Counted from the stretch's first letter, positions 1-8,440 are shown. The stretch is 64,000 nt of DNA from an uncultured Gemmatimonadota bacterium (GCA_903910555.1 CAIVZZ010000004.1:62001-126000); one strand, 5' to 3'. Notes: generated by a model from the letters alone, not told the origin. Translations and numbers: made by a program.

Positions 1-550
1 AAGTCCAGTTTCCCAAACGGTCGCGAATAAGAAAATCGCCACACTGCTCCGCAGGCGACTGCGCTTGCGGGCCGAGCCGCTCGTCGACGAACGTCTCGAT
101 TCCGTCATCCATGCGCACGCGGCGGGCGAGAGTCGAATCCGGCGCGAGCCTGCGTTCGCGACAGAGAGCCGGATAACGCATCTCCTCACCGAACCGATCC
201 GGAACTTCGGCGGCAATGTCGCGTCGCGAGCAATCGTACGGATATGCGAGTCCGGCCGCTTCCAATTCGGCGAGCACCGCGGCGTATCGTTCACCGCGCT
301 GCTTCCAGCTCTGTCGCGGCGCGATCGAATCAGGAACGAATCCGAGCCAGTCGAGATCGTCGACGATACCATCGACGTATTCCTGGCGACAGCGAGTGCG
401 ATCGTGGTCTTCAATCCTCAGGATCACGCGGCCACCGCGTTCGCGCGCGATGCCCCAAACGTGCATCGCGTTCACCACGTGACCCAGATGCAGCCACCCT
501 GTCGGGGCCGGCGCGAAGCGCGTGACCGGCCCCTTTGCTGCGCTCGCCAC
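1..550 (-). CDS. Glutamyl-Q tRNA(Asp) synthetase / glutamyl-tRNA synthetase-like (3' end outside window)
   Basis: Class I synthetase catalytic domain that activates glutamate; in the GluQ family the glutamate goes onto the queuosine base of tRNA(Asp). The GTG start at 550 gives VASAAKGPVTRFAPAPTGWL, and the class I HIGH motif appears as HLGH near residue 22, followed by RIEDHDRTR near residues 43-51. A Cys/Tyr/Cys zinc-like cluster follows (YPYDCSRRD ... YPALCRER), which is usual for GluQ. About 183 codons are present; the KMSK region lies beyond the left edge, so GluQ and a short GltX cannot be separated here. It is the last visible gene of the minus-strand run, 23 bases after the acetamidase stop. 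Confidence 0.85.
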   Translation of the reverse strand, partial: MASAAKGPVTRFAPAPTGWLHLGHVVNAMHVWGIARERGGRVILRIEDHDRTRCRQEYVDGIVDDLDWLGFVPDSIAPRQSWKQRGERYAAVLAELEAAGLAYPYDCSRRDIAAEVPDRFGEEMRYPALCRERRLAPDSTLARRVRMDDGIETFVDERLGPQAQSPAEQCGDFLIRDRLGNWT

Positions 551-573
551 TTTCTAGACTTTTTTTAAACTTT

Positions 574-1656
574 CTACTTCGTGAAGATCTTCTTGGGAAT
601 CATCACGTGCACACCGTAAGGACCGTCAACCAACTGCGTGATGTCGACGTCGCACGCGGTGCTCACCAGCATGTACGCATCGTCTTTGTTCATTCCCTTC
701 ATTGTGACGAGGAACTCAATGGCCTGACGAATCGCGGTCTTGGTTGCGACAACCAGATCCTTGTCGATTCCCATCGCGATGAAATGCGTCGGCGTCTCGC
801 CGCGCGGCCAGGTGAGATGGAGATCCTTGCGAACGATCAGCTGAATGCGGCCGACGAGCGACGTTTCCAGCGCGGTGATATCGACTTCGCCGTTGCCCTG
901 TCCGGCGTGCCCGTCGCCAATCTCTAAGAGCGCGCCCTTCGTGTGGACCGGAATAAAGAGCGTCGTCCCCGCGACGAGTTCTTTGTTGTCGAGATTCCCT
1001 GCGTAAATCCCTGGCGGCGCGCTCGACACTTTTCCCATCGAGGCCGGCGGCGCCACTCCAATCGACCCAAAAAACGGATGCATCGGGATGTCGATCCCGT
1101 CGGCGAAGTGCGCCATGTTCGTCTTCGCGTCGAGCGGAATGATCTTGGTTTTCGAGTAGCCGTAGTCTTCTGGAATAAATCCGCTGCGTCCGCCGAACGA
1201 GTTGTAGGCGTACGGAATCGCCAAATCAATTTGCCGGATACGCACTTCGAGCACGTCGCCCGAATCTGCACCTTCCACATAAATCGGGCCGGTGAGAATG
1301 TGGCCGCCCAGTCCCGGCGTTCTCTTCACCGAATCGATGATCGCGCGCAGCGCCGGCTGAATGTCCGCCGGCTTCACACCCGCGCGCTCGAGTCCCGCAG
1401 GATTGTTGGTGATCATGGTCGTCACTTCGACAACGTCGCCCGATCTCACCCGCAGCACCGGCGTTGCGTCAGCCGAGTAGTAGCCGAGGATCACCGTCTT
1501 GGGCGTGGCGAGCAGTTTGTGCTGCACCTCGATCTTTCCCATCTTCGGCGCTTCGCTTACCGCGGGACCCTGCGAGGACATGCACGCCGCCGCCGCCACG
1601 ACCGTTGCCGCTGTGACCACTGCGAACTGAAACAACCGCGTCAGCTTGGTTTTCAT
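574..1656 (-). CDS. Acetamidase/formamidase family lipoprotein
   Basis: Metal-dependent amidase of the FmdA/AmdA family, which hydrolyses short-chain amides such as formamide or acetamide to ammonia and acid. The family signatures are visible: the GGHILTGPIYVEGA segment, the long beta-rich body, GDGHAGQGNGEV near residue 250 and the C-terminal ACDVDITQLVDG. I place the start at the ATG whose ATGA overlaps the stop of the upstream RDD gene, which implies translational coupling; an in-frame ATG 12 bases earlier is possible. Residues 1-25 form a leader ending in a lipobox (VAAAAC), so the enzyme is probably exported and lipid-anchored. That is unusual, because classical FmdA is cytoplasmic. The substrate is not predictable from sequence. 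Confidence 0.88.
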   Translation of the reverse strand: MKTKLTRLFQFAVVTAATVVAAAACMSSQGPAVSEAPKMGKIEVQHKLLATPKTVILGYYSADATPVLRVRSGDVVEVTTMITNNPAGLERAGVKPADIQPALRAIIDSVKRTPGLGGHILTGPIYVEGADSGDVLEVRIRQIDLAIPYAYNSFGGRSGFIPEDYGYSKTKIIPLDAKTNMAHFADGIDIPMHPFFGSIGVAPPASMGKVSSAPPGIYAGNLDNKELVAGTTLFIPVHTKGALLEIGDGHAGQGNGEVDITALETSLVGRIQLIVRKDLHLTWPRGETPTHFIAMGIDKDLVVATKTAIRQAIEFLVTMKGMNKDDAYMLVSTACDVDITQLVDGPYGVHVMIPKKIFTK

Positions 1657-2639
1657 TTGCCGTTGCACGCCTCAGGAGTGAGTTCAAAGTCAGCGAGATA
1701 AATAGCACCGCGTCCATCCGTCCGCGCCCCCGGATCAAAAGCCGCATGCAACTGCACTTCGGCTTGATGGAAGGTGAGCGGCGCGGCGCGCGCCAGCGTG
1801 CACGCAAGCGCCTTCCGCAACGCTTCGGCATCGTGCTCGTTCAACGGCTTCGCGTGAATCGTGGCCGTCACGAGAGTCACCCAAGCGGTGTCGGTCCCCT
1901 GCGCGGCGAATCCGGGCGCGAGAAAGAGCTTGCTCGCTTTGCCCGTTGCAAGCGCCACCGCGCGCGCCTTCATGAGCTCAACGGAACGCTGGCCGATCAC
2001 GCGCGCGAACGGATACACGCGGCTGAACCAGAGCGCGATTACCAAACAGATGAGCGCCATGCCGCCGAAATGAATGCGATTCATCGGTGGCGTCTCTGGC
2101 ACGGCGCCGGTGTGGTCACGACGCACAACGTACGAACCCGCGGCGAGATCGTGCAGCGATCGATGACTGACGCCGTTCGCGACGCTCATGTATGAATCAA
2201 CGACGACGATGCACAGGATCGGCACGCAGATCGAGAACGCCGGGCCGGTTTGCAGCGGCAGGCCGCGCTCGAACCCAACCGCGAGAAATGCCAGCGGGAG
2301 CGCGATGCCGATCGACATGAACCAGCGCATCGAGGCGGCGGCAACGTTGAGCGGCTGGCCGAGTGAATCGACAACGCGAATGCCGAGCACAAACTTTCCG
2401 ACCGTGTATCCGTTGCCGGCCGCGCTGTAGCTCACGATAAAATAGAGCGATATGAGCGCAGTGATTACCGCGTCGCCTGCGCGCCCCGGTGCGTTGTCGA
2501 GGAGTCGCGAGATGATCAGCGACGGGATCGTGATGACGACAAGGTCGATCATGCTCGCGAGGAACCGCTGTCCGAGCGATGCGAAGACAGGTGGGGCCTC
2601 GATCTCGATTTCGACCACGCCGCCTGCTCCGATCTTCAC
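1653..2639 (-). CDS. RDD family integral membrane protein
   Basis: The N-terminal half is an RDD domain (FASLGQRFLASMIDLVVI at about residues 18-35, with the Arg and Asp after which the family is named) and several hydrophobic segments (roughly 28-45, 55-75, 105-125, 130-150, 190-208). The C-terminal 110 residues after the last membrane segment are soluble and of unknown fold. Transport of small molecules or ions has been proposed for some RDD proteins, but nothing here indicates a substrate. GTG start at 2639, 6 bases after the DinB-like gene; its stop overlaps the start of the acetamidase gene, so the three are likely co-translated. Confidence 0.8.
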   Translation of the reverse strand: MKIGAGGVVEIEIEAPPVFASLGQRFLASMIDLVVITIPSLIISRLLDNAPGRAGDAVITALISLYFIVSYSAAGNGYTVGKFVLGIRVVDSLGQPLNVAAASMRWFMSIGIALPLAFLAVGFERGLPLQTGPAFSICVPILCIVVVDSYMSVANGVSHRSLHDLAAGSYVVRRDHTGAVPETPPMNRIHFGGMALICLVIALWFSRVYPFARVIGQRSVELMKARAVALATGKASKLFLAPGFAAQGTDTAWVTLVTATIHAKPLNEHDAEALRKALACTLARAAPLTFHQAEVQLHAAFDPGARTDGRGAIYLADFELTPEACNGK

Positions 2640-2645
2640 GCGCTG

Positions 2646-3104
2646 TCAGCTCCGTTCGCGAATGAAGAAAATGTAGTCCGTCGGCTGCGGCGCGCCGCCC
2701 TCGCCGCGCACGATCCGCGCCACCTGTCCGCGATGGTACGACCCATGCAACGCGACGTGCATCAGAATGTCCTCGACCGTGTTCTCGAACGCGTCGCCCT
2801 TGGAGTTCCGGTAGCGAACCTTTCGCTGGAGTTCGCTCGCAGAAACGGTCTCGGCGATCAGCGCAAAACCTGCGTGGTTCTTCGCGCCGAGCGCTGCGCA
2901 TTCATCCAGATCGAGCGCCGGCCACACCGGCACTTCCTGTTCGCGCTCTTCGATGCGCGAGAGCCAGGCATGTTCGGCGGCGAGAAGGTGCCCATAAAGA
3001 CGCAGCGCATCGAGCGGCGCCGCATGCATCGCGCGGAGAGCATTCAGTGTGCGTGCGTCGGCCCAGACCAGATGATCGTAGAGCCGCCTGATGTGCGCGG
3101 TCAT
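2646..3104 (-). CDS. DinB-like / DUF664-type four-helix protein
   Basis: A 152-residue all-helical protein of the DinB/YfiT superfamily. Three metal-ligand-type histidines are visible at the expected places: the GHLLAAEHAW segment near residues 38-47, and HVALHGSYHRGQ near residues 117-128. Such proteins are thought to be metal-dependent thiol S-transferases or to be stress-induced; the exact reaction is unknown. Compact operon position: it starts 14 bases after the helicase stop and ends 6 bases before the RDD gene. Confidence 0.85.
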   Translation of the reverse strand: MTAHIRRLYDHLVWADARTLNALRAMHAAPLDALRLYGHLLAAEHAWLSRIEEREQEVPVWPALDLDECAALGAKNHAGFALIAETVSASELQRKVRYRNSKGDAFENTVEDILMHVALHGSYHRGQVARIVRGEGGAPQPTDYIFFIRERS

Positions 3105-3118
3105 GGCCGTGGTCTCCG

Positions 3119-4825
3119 CTACGCCCTGTCGCGCCGCACGACGAGTTTTTTCCCTTTGATCGACGTCGAATTGAGCGCGGTGATCACGTGGTCGATGATG
3201 TCCTTCGGCACGAGAACTGTCGAATGCCGTTCGGCAATCTGAATCGAGCCTATAGACTCTGCGCTCAGCTTGGCCTCATTGACGATCGCGCCGACGATGT
3301 CACCGGGACGAATCTTCAGCTTGCGTCCGCCACCGATATAAATCCCGGCGAGTTCGCCCGGTCGGCTGCGAACGGTGCCCGGCTTTGGCGGGCGCGAGCG
3401 CTCGAGCGAGGGACGCGGGCCGGCGATGCGCTGGCCAGGTGCGCGCGGTTGCGATCCCGGACGCTCGGCGATCGACGGAATCTCCGCTTCTTCTTTCTCT
3501 CCCGCCGGCGACTCCGCACGCTTCACCGCGGCGGCCGCGATGTCCAGCACATCGAACTCGGCCGCGAGTGACTCGACAATTGCGCGATACGATTCGAGGC
3601 CGCCCGCGATGATTGTCTCACGCAGCGCGTTCCGGGTGGAGTCGAGCCGCCGCTCGCGCAGGTCGGCGACGGACGGCACCTGCGCGATCTCGATTTTCTG
3701 CTTTGTCAGCAGCTCGATATTGCGCAGCATCCTCTGTTCACGGGGCTCCGCGAACGTGATCGCCACGCCCGCGCGTCCCGCGCGTCCTGTGCGGCCGATG
3801 CGGTGCACGTACGCCTCGGCAGCGACCGGCACATCGTAATTCACGACGTGCGAAACGTGCTGCACGTCGAGCCCGCGCGCGGCGACGTCCGTTGCGATGA
3901 GCAAGTCTGTCTTGTTCGCGCGAAATTTTTTCATCACGCGATCACGCTGCTCCTGATTGAGTCCACCGTGGAGCGCTTCCGCGCGATAGCCGTGCGCGTT
4001 CAGCGTTTCGGTGAGCTCGTCGACTTCAGTGCGCGTTCGGCAGAACACGATGGTCGACACCGGCTGTTCGACGTCCAGCACGCGGCTGAGCGCCGCCATT
4101 TTGTTCGTCCGCGCCACGATGTACGCCACCTGGCGGACCTTCGCGAGCGTGCCCGCGGCGACGGCCTCGCGCTCGATGCGAATCGTCACCGGCTTGCGCA
4201 GATGTTTGTTTGCGATCGCGGTGATGCGCGATGGCAGCGTCGCGGAGAAAAGTGCGGTCTGCCGTTCCGGTGGTGTGGCGGCCAGAATCGCCTCGAGATC
4301 TTCGGCGAATCCCATGTCCAGCATTTCGTCCGCTTCGTCGAGCACGACCATTTTCACGGCCGCCAAATGGAGCGTGCGGCGGCGGATATGGTCGAGCGCG
4401 CGGCCCGGCGTCGCGACAACGACATCAACGCCGCGCTTGAGCGTGCGGATCTGTCCTTCCATGGAAGCGCCGCCGTAGATCGGCACGGCGATCACGCCGA
4501 GCGGCTTTCCATACTTGTGAACGGCCTCGGCAACTTGCATCGCGAGTTCGCGCGTCGGCACCAGTACCAGCGCCGCGGTGCGCTCGCGCGTAGGAGCGTC
4601 GGGTGTGACGAGATGCAGCAGCGGCAGCGCGAACGCGGCAGTCTTGCCGGTTCCCGTTGCAGCTTGTGCAAGTACGTCATGCCTTTCGAGCAGCGGCGGA
4701 ATTGCGGCGCGCTGGATGGGCGTGGGCTCTTCGTAGCCGAGCGTGGTCAGCGCGGCGAGGAGGCGTTCGTCTAGTCCGAGGGTCGAGAACCCAGCGGTTG
4801 GTGAGTTCTCGGTGCGTGGCGTCAT
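3119..4825 (-). CDS. DEAD-box ATP-dependent RNA helicase with DbpA-type RNA-binding domain
   Basis: RNA helicase of the CsdA/DeaD class, acting in ribosome assembly, mRNA decay or cold adaptation. With the ATG at 4825 (568 aa) the motifs are: Q motif TPIQRA at about residues 35-40, Walker A ATGTGKT 56-62, PTREL 90-94, DEAD 163-166, SAT near 195, and HRIGRTGRAGR near 345. The last 75 residues match the DbpA/CsdA RNA-binding fold (GRKLKIRPGDIVGAIVNEA ... STVLVPKDII). A longer in-frame reading to 4924 exists, but the family begins near the chosen Met, and the extension would overlap the divergent promoter region. It is first in a minus-strand run of five genes. Specificity for 23S rRNA helix 92, as in DbpA proper, is not shown. 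Confidence 0.93.
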   Translation of the reverse strand: MTPRTENSPTAGFSTLGLDERLLAALTTLGYEEPTPIQRAAIPPLLERHDVLAQAATGTGKTAAFALPLLHLVTPDAPTRERTAALVLVPTRELAMQVAEAVHKYGKPLGVIAVPIYGGASMEGQIRTLKRGVDVVVATPGRALDHIRRRTLHLAAVKMVVLDEADEMLDMGFAEDLEAILAATPPERQTALFSATLPSRITAIANKHLRKPVTIRIEREAVAAGTLAKVRQVAYIVARTNKMAALSRVLDVEQPVSTIVFCRTRTEVDELTETLNAHGYRAEALHGGLNQEQRDRVMKKFRANKTDLLIATDVAARGLDVQHVSHVVNYDVPVAAEAYVHRIGRTGRAGRAGVAITFAEPREQRMLRNIELLTKQKIEIAQVPSVADLRERRLDSTRNALRETIIAGGLESYRAIVESLAAEFDVLDIAAAAVKRAESPAGEKEEAEIPSIAERPGSQPRAPGQRIAGPRPSLERSRPPKPGTVRSRPGELAGIYIGGGRKLKIRPGDIVGAIVNEAKLSAESIGSIQIAERHSTVLVPKDIIDHVITALNSTSIKGKKLVVRRDRA

Positions 4826-4926
4826 GTATGAAACATACCCAGTCTCCCGTGCCGGGCGCTGGCGCGGGCCGCACTCTCGTCGCAATTTCGTGCCGTACCG
4901 ATCCAACCCTTCGCCTGGAGACACAG

Positions 4927-6147
4927 ATGGCCCCCACTTTCCCGTCCGTCGATACCGCTACCCTGAAGGCACTCCGCAAAGGTGACGCGAGCGCCCTCGA
5001 ACGCATCCACCGTGCCTCTTATGCCGCGATCGTCGCCGACGCCAGCAAGCAGGGCGGCGATCCGAGCATGGGACCGGCGGTCGCCCAGCTTGCGATGATC
5101 CAGCTCTGGGAGAATCGCGCCAATATCGAGAATGCCGAGGAGTTCGCCGAGGCAATCCAAACCGCCGTCCGCGCGGGCGTGACGCGCGAACAGCGCCGCC
5201 GCGCGGCCAATAAGGACGGCGGCAAGGCAGCGGCCGGGACGGTCGACTCGACCTGGACCGCTATCTCGGCTGAAATCGCGAAGGGTCCGGTCGCTCCGGT
5301 CCATAAGACTTCCGATGCGAAGCCCCGCCCGGTCAAGCCGGGTACAGACGGTGGTGGCCGCGGCGCGATGATCGCGGTGGGCGTCCTCCTTCTTATTGGA
5401 GTGGCGATCGGCGGCTACTACGCGCTTCAGTCCGGCGCGCACGGTCTCGCGGCGTCGTCGTACACGCTGCCCGATGCGAAGCCGGTTGCAGTGCAGCCCG
5501 GCCAGCGCGGGAACCTTCCGCTCGCGCCCGGCGACACGGCGGCGATCGGTTCCGACTCGCATATCACGGTCGGCGGCGACTACGGGACGAAGGTTCGCGC
5601 CGTTCGTGTGGATGGCAGCGCGAATTTCCTCGTCTCGACCGGGGTGCGCTTTGAGGTGAACGCCAAGGATGCCTCGATCGTGACGATGGGCGGATCGTTC
5701 GCCGTTCGCGCGTACAAGGACGATCCGGCAATCATTGTCCGCGTGAAAACGGGCGAAGTGAAGGTCGACACGCCGAAGGGCACGCAGACGGTCGCCGAGG
5801 GGAAATCGTTGTCGATCGCTGCCGACGGCACGATGTCGGAGCCGTCAGCCGCGGTCGTCGATCAGGCGCTCAGCTGGACGGACGGCAAGATCAATTTCAC
5901 TGCTGCTCCGCTCAAGGTTGTGATGAGCGAGATGGCGCGCTGGTACGATCTGCCCGTGACGACGAAGGACACATCGCTGTATTCGCGCCCGGTCACGATG
6001 TCGGTGGCACTCGGGTCGAATAAGGAAGCGATTGCGGCGCTCGAGCAGAGCGCGAATGTGAAGTTTACGTATGACAAGGATTCGAAGCCGGTACTGCAGG
6101 ATGCGCCGGCCAAGGCTGCGGCGCCTGCAAAGAAAAAGGGGAAGTAG
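4927..6147 (+). CDS. FecR-domain membrane protein with sigma-70 region-2-like N-terminus and C-terminal STN-like domain
   Basis: The architecture is unusual. Residues 9-95 follow the helical pattern of ECF sigma region 2 (LKALRKGDASALERIHRASY ... QLWENR ... EQRRRAA). A linker and one membrane segment (about 147-167, IAVGVLLLIGVAIGGYYAL) follow, then a FecR domain (about 178-310). The C-terminal domain (about 310-395) resembles the DUF4974/secretin-TonB short N-terminal fold seen in FecR-type anti-sigma factors. FecR proteins relay an outer-membrane or envelope signal to a sigma factor. Here the cytoplasmic part looks sigma-like rather than like a sigma-binding domain, so it may be a sigma mimic or decoy. 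No separate sigma gene is adjacent. The start ATG follows GGAGACACAG. Confidence 0.82.
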   Translation: MAPTFPSVDTATLKALRKGDASALERIHRASYAAIVADASKQGGDPSMGPAVAQLAMIQLWENRANIENAEEFAEAIQTAVRAGVTREQRRRAANKDGGKAAAGTVDSTWTAISAEIAKGPVAPVHKTSDAKPRPVKPGTDGGGRGAMIAVGVLLLIGVAIGGYYALQSGAHGLAASSYTLPDAKPVAVQPGQRGNLPLAPGDTAAIGSDSHITVGGDYGTKVRAVRVDGSANFLVSTGVRFEVNAKDASIVTMGGSFAVRAYKDDPAIIVRVKTGEVKVDTPKGTQTVAEGKSLSIAADGTMSEPSAAVVDQALSWTDGKINFTAAPLKVVMSEMARWYDLPVTTKDTSLYSRPVTMSVALGSNKEAIAALEQSANVKFTYDKDSKPVLQDAPAKAAAPAKKKGK

Positions 6148-6186
6148 GCGCGGCGGGGGTGAGCCCTGCGGTGGCAGAGTGTACGA

Positions 6187-6336
6187 CGAGTTAACTGTTA
6201 ACCACTAACTTTTCGTCGGTTAGCCAAGGTAAGAAAATTCGCCCTGACCTCGAACGCGATCGACGCGGCTCGGTGTCAGGGCGAATTATTTAACTTTGGT
6301 TAACCGACCAACAGTTAGTTGTTAACAGTTAACTCG
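6187..6336. repeat. Large palindrome, family A copy 1 (probable bidirectional terminator)
   Basis: A 150-bp near-perfect inverted repeat between two convergent genes. The outer arms share CACTAACTGTTGGTCGGT with two other elements, at 8441 and 40812 (this copy reads ACTAACTTTTCGTCGGTT on the left arm). The inner hairpin (6236-6287) pairs AATTCGCCCTGAC with GTCAGGGCGAATT, has A/T-rich flanks on both sides and is private to this locus. A transcript from either strand would form a very long hairpin followed by U-rich sequence. Confidence 0.85.
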
Positions 6337-6367
6337 CAGTATCAGGTTAACAAGAAGTCAGTTTCTC

Positions 6368-7408
6368 TTAGCTCTTTTTACGGAGATCCTTGAATCTGAT
6401 CATCTGCCTGTTCTGCTCATCGTACAATGTGAGCATCAGCGCCCGGACTCCCATCTTGATCGTCATCACCGGCGCCGCATGAAAGATCGGATTCTCATCG
6501 TGCGCTCTCTGCAGCCTGTAGTTCGGAATCCGCGGCCCCAGATGATGCACATGGTGCAGCCCGATGCTCCCTGTGAACCACTGCAGCACGCGCGGCAGCC
6601 GGAGATGCGAACTCCCCTGAACCGCGGCCGTCGCGTAATCCCAGTTCTCGTGTGATTCCCAGTATGCATCTTCGAACTGGTGCTGCACGTAGAACAGCCA
6701 CACTCCCGCCATCGTCGCGAGGTAGTACGCCGGGAGGTAGATGATCAGCAGCGACTGCGCGCTCGTCGCGATCACGAGCGTGGCGATCAGCCCGGCGATC
6801 GCGATGTTGGTCATCCAGACATTCCAGAGCTGCATCGAGCCTGTCGCCTTGCTGCGCGAGCGGAAGCGCTGGAGCACCATCATGTGGAGCGGTCCGAGCC
6901 CGAGCAGAACGGCCGGATTGCGGAAAATGCGATAGCGGAAGCGTTCGAAGCGGCTGAGCGCGAGATACTCGCGGACCGTGATCGTCGTGACGTCACCGTT
7001 TCCGCGCCGGTCGAGATCGCCCGATGACGCGTGGTGCAGGGCATGTTCGCGGCGCCACTGCGAATACGGGGTCAGGGTCAGGACGCCGGTCACGAAGCCG
7101 ACGGCATCGTTCACCTTGGGCCACGGGAGAAAAGACCCGTGGGAGCAGTCGTGCATGATGATGAAGGTGCGGATGATGAAGCCGGCCGCGGGGACGATCA
7201 GGACGATCGTGACCCACGTTTCGACGTGCAGCATCCGGTGCATGGCTATCAGGGTGCCCACGAGCAGCCCCAGTGTCGTTACCAGCTGAAAGAGCGACCG
7301 GCCCACATGCGATCCCTGATAGCGCGCCACGATCTTGCGCCAATCGGAGACCGGGGACACGGGTCGCCCAGAAAGGTCAGAATTCAGTTTTTCCGGCTCA
7401 GTATTCAT
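6368..7408 (-). CDS. Membrane fatty-acid desaturase (acyl-lipid type)
   Basis: Di-iron integral membrane desaturase that introduces a cis double bond into membrane acyl chains; probably used for fluidity control at low temperature. All three histidine clusters are visible: HDCSHGS near residues 87-93, HALHHASSGD near 123-132, and HHVHHLGPRIPNYRL near 283-297. Four hydrophobic segments flank them (about 38-60, 64-84, 190-210, 218-236). The 346-residue length fits the omega-6/delta-12 family; regiospecificity is not readable. It is divergent from the cold-shock operon across a 226-base gap, a sensible pairing if both respond to cold. Confidence 0.92.
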   Translation of the reverse strand: MNTEPEKLNSDLSGRPVSPVSDWRKIVARYQGSHVGRSLFQLVTTLGLLVGTLIAMHRMLHVETWVTIVLIVPAAGFIIRTFIIMHDCSHGSFLPWPKVNDAVGFVTGVLTLTPYSQWRREHALHHASSGDLDRRGNGDVTTITVREYLALSRFERFRYRIFRNPAVLLGLGPLHMMVLQRFRSRSKATGSMQLWNVWMTNIAIAGLIATLVIATSAQSLLIIYLPAYYLATMAGVWLFYVQHQFEDAYWESHENWDYATAAVQGSSHLRLPRVLQWFTGSIGLHHVHHLGPRIPNYRLQRAHDENPIFHAAPVMTIKMGVRALMLTLYDEQNRQMIRFKDLRKKS

Positions 7409-7519
7409 TTGTACCTCGGGTGTCGCCTCAGTTACCTGAAGCTACGCCGGGGGAGCCCTGTGCGCTGTCGGGAATACTACCCGTTGCATTAAACCACCTA
7501 ATGCATTAGGGTTGGAGCA

Positions 7520-7590
7520 GGACAAATGCGCATTCGGCGCGCATGTCCGACTGACCCAGGGCCCTGCTCTCGCGGTGGCCCTTTTGTTTT
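7520..7590 (+). promoter_or_regulatory. Structured 5' leader of the cold-shock operon with terminator-like hairpin
   Basis: Two hairpins can be drawn upstream of the cold-shock gene. The first (7520-7548) pairs GGACA-ATGCGC with GCGC-CATGTCC around an ATTCG loop. The second (7558-7582) pairs AGGGCC with GGCCCT and is followed by TTTTGTTTT, as in an intrinsic terminator. The coding start is 45 bases further on, so this would be attenuation or a temperature-sensitive leader, as is known for cspA-type mRNAs. A perfect 12-bp palindrome, CTAATGCATTAG, lies just before it at 7498-7509. Function is inferred. Confidence 0.45.
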
Positions 7591-7634
7591 GTCAGGCAAC
7601 AGCCGACGGTCTAACACCAGTAAGGAGTAGCACA

Positions 7635-7847
7635 ATGCGTACGACAGGTACCGTGAAGTGGTTCAACGACGCGAAGGGCTTCGGATTCATCACGCCCGAA
7701 GACGGCGCGAAGGACTGCTTCGTCCATCATTCGGCCATCCAGGGCCAGGGTTTCAAGTCGCTTGCCGAAGGCGAGCGCGTTGAGTTCGACGTCGTTCAGG
7801 GCCAGAAGGGTCCGGCGGCAGAGAACGTCACCAAGCTCGGCTCGTAA
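7635..7847 (+). CDS. cspA: Cold-shock protein, CspA family
   Basis: A 70-residue single-stranded nucleic-acid-binding OB-fold protein (mRNA chaperone). RNP1 is seen as KGFGFI (residues 15-20) and RNP2 as DCFVHHSAI (27-35); the [15 protein letters not shown] start is canonical. AAGGAG lies 7 bases before the ATG. It begins an operon with S21 (6-base gap) and a 95-aa protein. The long, structured leader is typical of cold-inducible csp genes. Confidence 0.97.
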   Translation: MRTTGTVKWFNDAKGFGFITPEDGAKDCFVHHSAIQGQGFKSLAEGERVEFDVVQGQKGPAAENVTKLGS

Positions 7848-7853
7848 GTTCGA

Positions 7854-8045
7854 ATGATCGAAGTCAAGCTTGACGAAGGCGACAAGATCGACTGGGCTCT
7901 CAAGGCTTTCAAAAAGAAGGTCATGAAGTCAGGAATCTTGCGTGAACTGCGACGCAGACGGCACTACGTGAAGCCGAGCGAGGCTCGGCAGCTCAAGTCC
8001 GCCGCAGCACGGCGGCGTGGAAAACCGAAGCGTCAGGCTCGATAG
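7854..8045 (+). CDS. rpsU: 30S ribosomal protein S21
   Basis: A small basic protein (63 aa) of the 30S subunit that helps base-pairing of the mRNA Shine-Dalgarno sequence with 16S rRNA. The family pattern is clear: MIEVKLDEGDKIDWALKAFK, then KKVMKSGILRELRRRRHYVK, then a Lys/Arg-rich tail. It starts 6 bases after the cold-shock gene, so the two are co-transcribed. The linkage suggests adjustment of translation initiation in the cold. Confidence 0.96.
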   Translation: MIEVKLDEGDKIDWALKAFKKKVMKSGILRELRRRRHYVKPSEARQLKSAAARRRGKPKRQAR

Positions 8046-8057
8046 CCAGGAGAGGCG

Positions 8058-8345
8058 ATGATCGGACCGTTCCAGTTTGAAGATGGTGGACGCAAGTACT
8101 CGTGCACCGTCGAAGAGCGACGGACGGCACCGTTGGGGAAGTGGTGGTGGTTCGAGGTCAGTCAGGACGGTCAGCGTTATGCTCCGTTCGAAGCTGAGCC
8201 GAAAGACACACAAACCTCGGTGAAGGCCCGTGTCATCGCTTTCTATAACGCCCGGCTTGAACGCCTAGCGCAACCAGTCGTGCCCAGGCAACACTGGGCG
8301 CGAAGGGACAAACCGGCAGCCCCCGCTGCGCCCAAGGAAACTTAG
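8058..8345 (+). CDS. Conserved-looking small protein of unknown function (95 aa)
   Basis: I do not recognise a family. It is 12 bases after rpsU with a strong ribosome-binding site (AGGAGAGG at 8049-8056), so it is the third gene of the cold-shock operon. The first 70 residues are rich in aromatics and charge (FQFEDGGRKYSCTVEERR, KWWWFEVSQDG) and look like a small beta-sheet domain; the tail is Pro/Ala-rich and probably disordered. No leader or membrane segment. Because of its partners a role in translation or RNA handling is possible, but this rests on neighbourhood only. Confidence 0.75.
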   Translation: MIGPFQFEDGGRKYSCTVEERRTAPLGKWWWFEVSQDGQRYAPFEAEPKDTQTSVKARVIAFYNARLERLAQPVVPRQHWARRDKPAAPAAPKET

Positions 8346-8367
8346 GCTTGCGGAACTGAAAAATTGG

Positions 8368-8405
8368 ATCGGCGCAGTCACTTCGGTGGCTGCGCCGATT
8401 TGATT
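8368..8405 (+). terminator. Intrinsic terminator of the cspA-rpsU operon
   Basis: A 14-bp stem (ATCGGCGCAGTCAC paired with GTGGCTGCGCCGAT, one G-T pair) is closed by the very stable TTCG tetraloop and followed by TTGATTTAA. It lies 22 bases after the stop of the 95-aa gene. Confidence 0.85.
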
Positions 8406-8440
8406 TAACGGCCACCGCAGCTGTGAACACATGTACTGCG

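Noticed and set aside
6187-6336. Integron attC-like site, because of palindrome with GTTAAC ends
   Set aside because: No cassette order or integrase, copies lie between convergent host genes, and the arms are far too perfect and long for attC.
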